This document shows, one piece after another, positions 63,297 to 64,000 of a stretch of DNA of 64,000 nucleotides. The stretch's first letter is position 1. Each line of letters begins with the position of its first letter. A model generated the notes under the pieces. The model worked only from the letters and a program-made list of their open reading frames with translations. It had not been told where the DNA came from and made no database searches. This DNA comes from Tetrapyrgos nigripes. Taxonomy: Eukaryota; Basidiomycota; Agaricomycetes; Agaricales; Campanellaceae. Location of the stretch: NCBI GenBank assembly GCA_013368315.1, contig JAACJM010000001.1:186001-250000 (forward strand), read 5' to 3'. The translations under genes and the position numbers were made by a program.

Positions 63297-64000
63297 TCAT
63301 AGCCCGAGTGCTTGCATGCTACGACGGAAAGCTGCCATCCTGCCACGAGCGTAACCGATATAATCAAACTCTGGTTGCTTCACTTCGCCTTCGACATCAT
63401 CCTTCGCCTGAACTATCCCCCATATAGACCAAAACGCATGGGAAGCTGGACCCCAATAACGCACCTGGTCTTCCAGATTCTGCACTAGGAACTCGAGTTC
63501 AGAGGCAGAGGTGGCGGAAGAGGTCGCATTGGAATGTTCTAGATATGCAAGGAAAAAGTTTCGCCTCTCGTCATACGTAGGGTATGCAGACTCGTCTAGT
63601 AAATGAGGAGTAGGAGAGTCGTAATTTGCGGTCCATTCGTGGAAATGGTTAGCAATGTCAAATGAGGCAGGATTGGGTGCCGCGTATTCGAAATCAACGA
63701 CGATGAATCTGGAACGCGGATCAGTGGCAGAACAAAAAATAAAAGAGCATTACACTAGTATGACGTACCTGACGATGAGCGGAAGTGCCTTCTTTCAATT
63801 GTGACAACTTTAACAAATTTCCATACTGAGCATCGTTATGAGCAAACACCCTCTTACTACCACGCTGAGTATCATCGACAGTGGAAAGCCATTGCATATA
63901 TCTGTCCCAGTCCTTCTTGAAGTTTTCGATGTCAAGGTCCTCTCGCACAGCTTGAGGGAAAGCAGGCAGAGCAAGGACTTGTCGAGCTGAGTCAAGCCAC
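63297..64000 (-). CDS. Choline/ethanolamine kinase, 5' part cut by window edge
   Basis: First enzyme of the CDP-choline/CDP-ethanolamine route to phospholipids, using ATP to phosphorylate the amino alcohol. Only the C-terminal half is in the window. The catalytic (Brenner-type) motif is VFAHNDAQYGNLLKL, and the choline kinase motif is RFIVVDFEYAAPNPASFDIA followed by NHFHEWTANYD. The C-terminus LEDQVRYWGPASHAFWSIWG and FDYIGYARGRMAAF is typical; the stop is at 63297. The intron between the two motifs lies at about 63711-63780. The N-terminal lobe is beyond base 64000. Choline versus ethanolamine preference cannot be read from this part. Confidence 0.94.

Overview
This window comes from a filamentous basidiomycete, almost certainly an Agaricomycete (mushroom-forming fungus). 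The genes are densely packed and broken by many short introns of about 50-60 bp. Several families seen are typical of that class: a DUF6535 membrane protein, DUF3328/UstYa, a Con-6 stress protein, an unnamed N-terminal domain containing [11 protein letters not shown], and an expanded multi-pass membrane family. All gene models below were built by joining open frames across introns by eye. Start codons and small exons are therefore predictions.

Layout. 1-9.1 kb is accessory: an oligopeptide transporter (cut by the left edge), a multi-pass membrane protein, a UstYa-type (DUF3328) protein, a small secreted precursor with three Kex2-bounded repeats, and a Con-6 protein. 9.8-34.3 kb is mostly housekeeping: a TMEM205-like protein, U2 snRNP A' (LEA1), the SAC1 phosphoinositide phosphatase, a SET/NAP histone chaperone, a GPI-anchored chitin deacetylase, an SR-protein kinase facing an OSR1/SPAK-like kinase, COP9 subunit 6, a DUF6535 protein, MCM5 and a C2H2 factor. 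At 34.8-35.5 kb is a non-autonomous transposon with 28-bp inverted repeats. 35.6-56 kb is again housekeeping: an NRAMP metal transporter, MED6, AP-3 sigma, an SGT1/ecdysoneless protein, V-ATPase subunit F, TIM21, AIM18-like chalcone isomerase fold protein and the very large proteasome activator BLM10/PA200. 56.7-63 kb holds two tandem CCCH zinc-finger (TIS11-like) genes; the second is fused in frame to an unrelated domain. A choline/ethanolamine kinase is cut by the right edge.

The most interesting unit is the divergent UstYa-like gene and repeat precursor at 5.2-8.1 kb. Together they look like a minimal ribosomally made peptide pathway of the dikaritin (ustiloxin/phomopsin) type, with the shared core pattern IFAxxxWE. 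The second is the chimeric gene at 60.2-63.0 kb. No rRNA, tRNA, CRISPR array or intact transposase was found.
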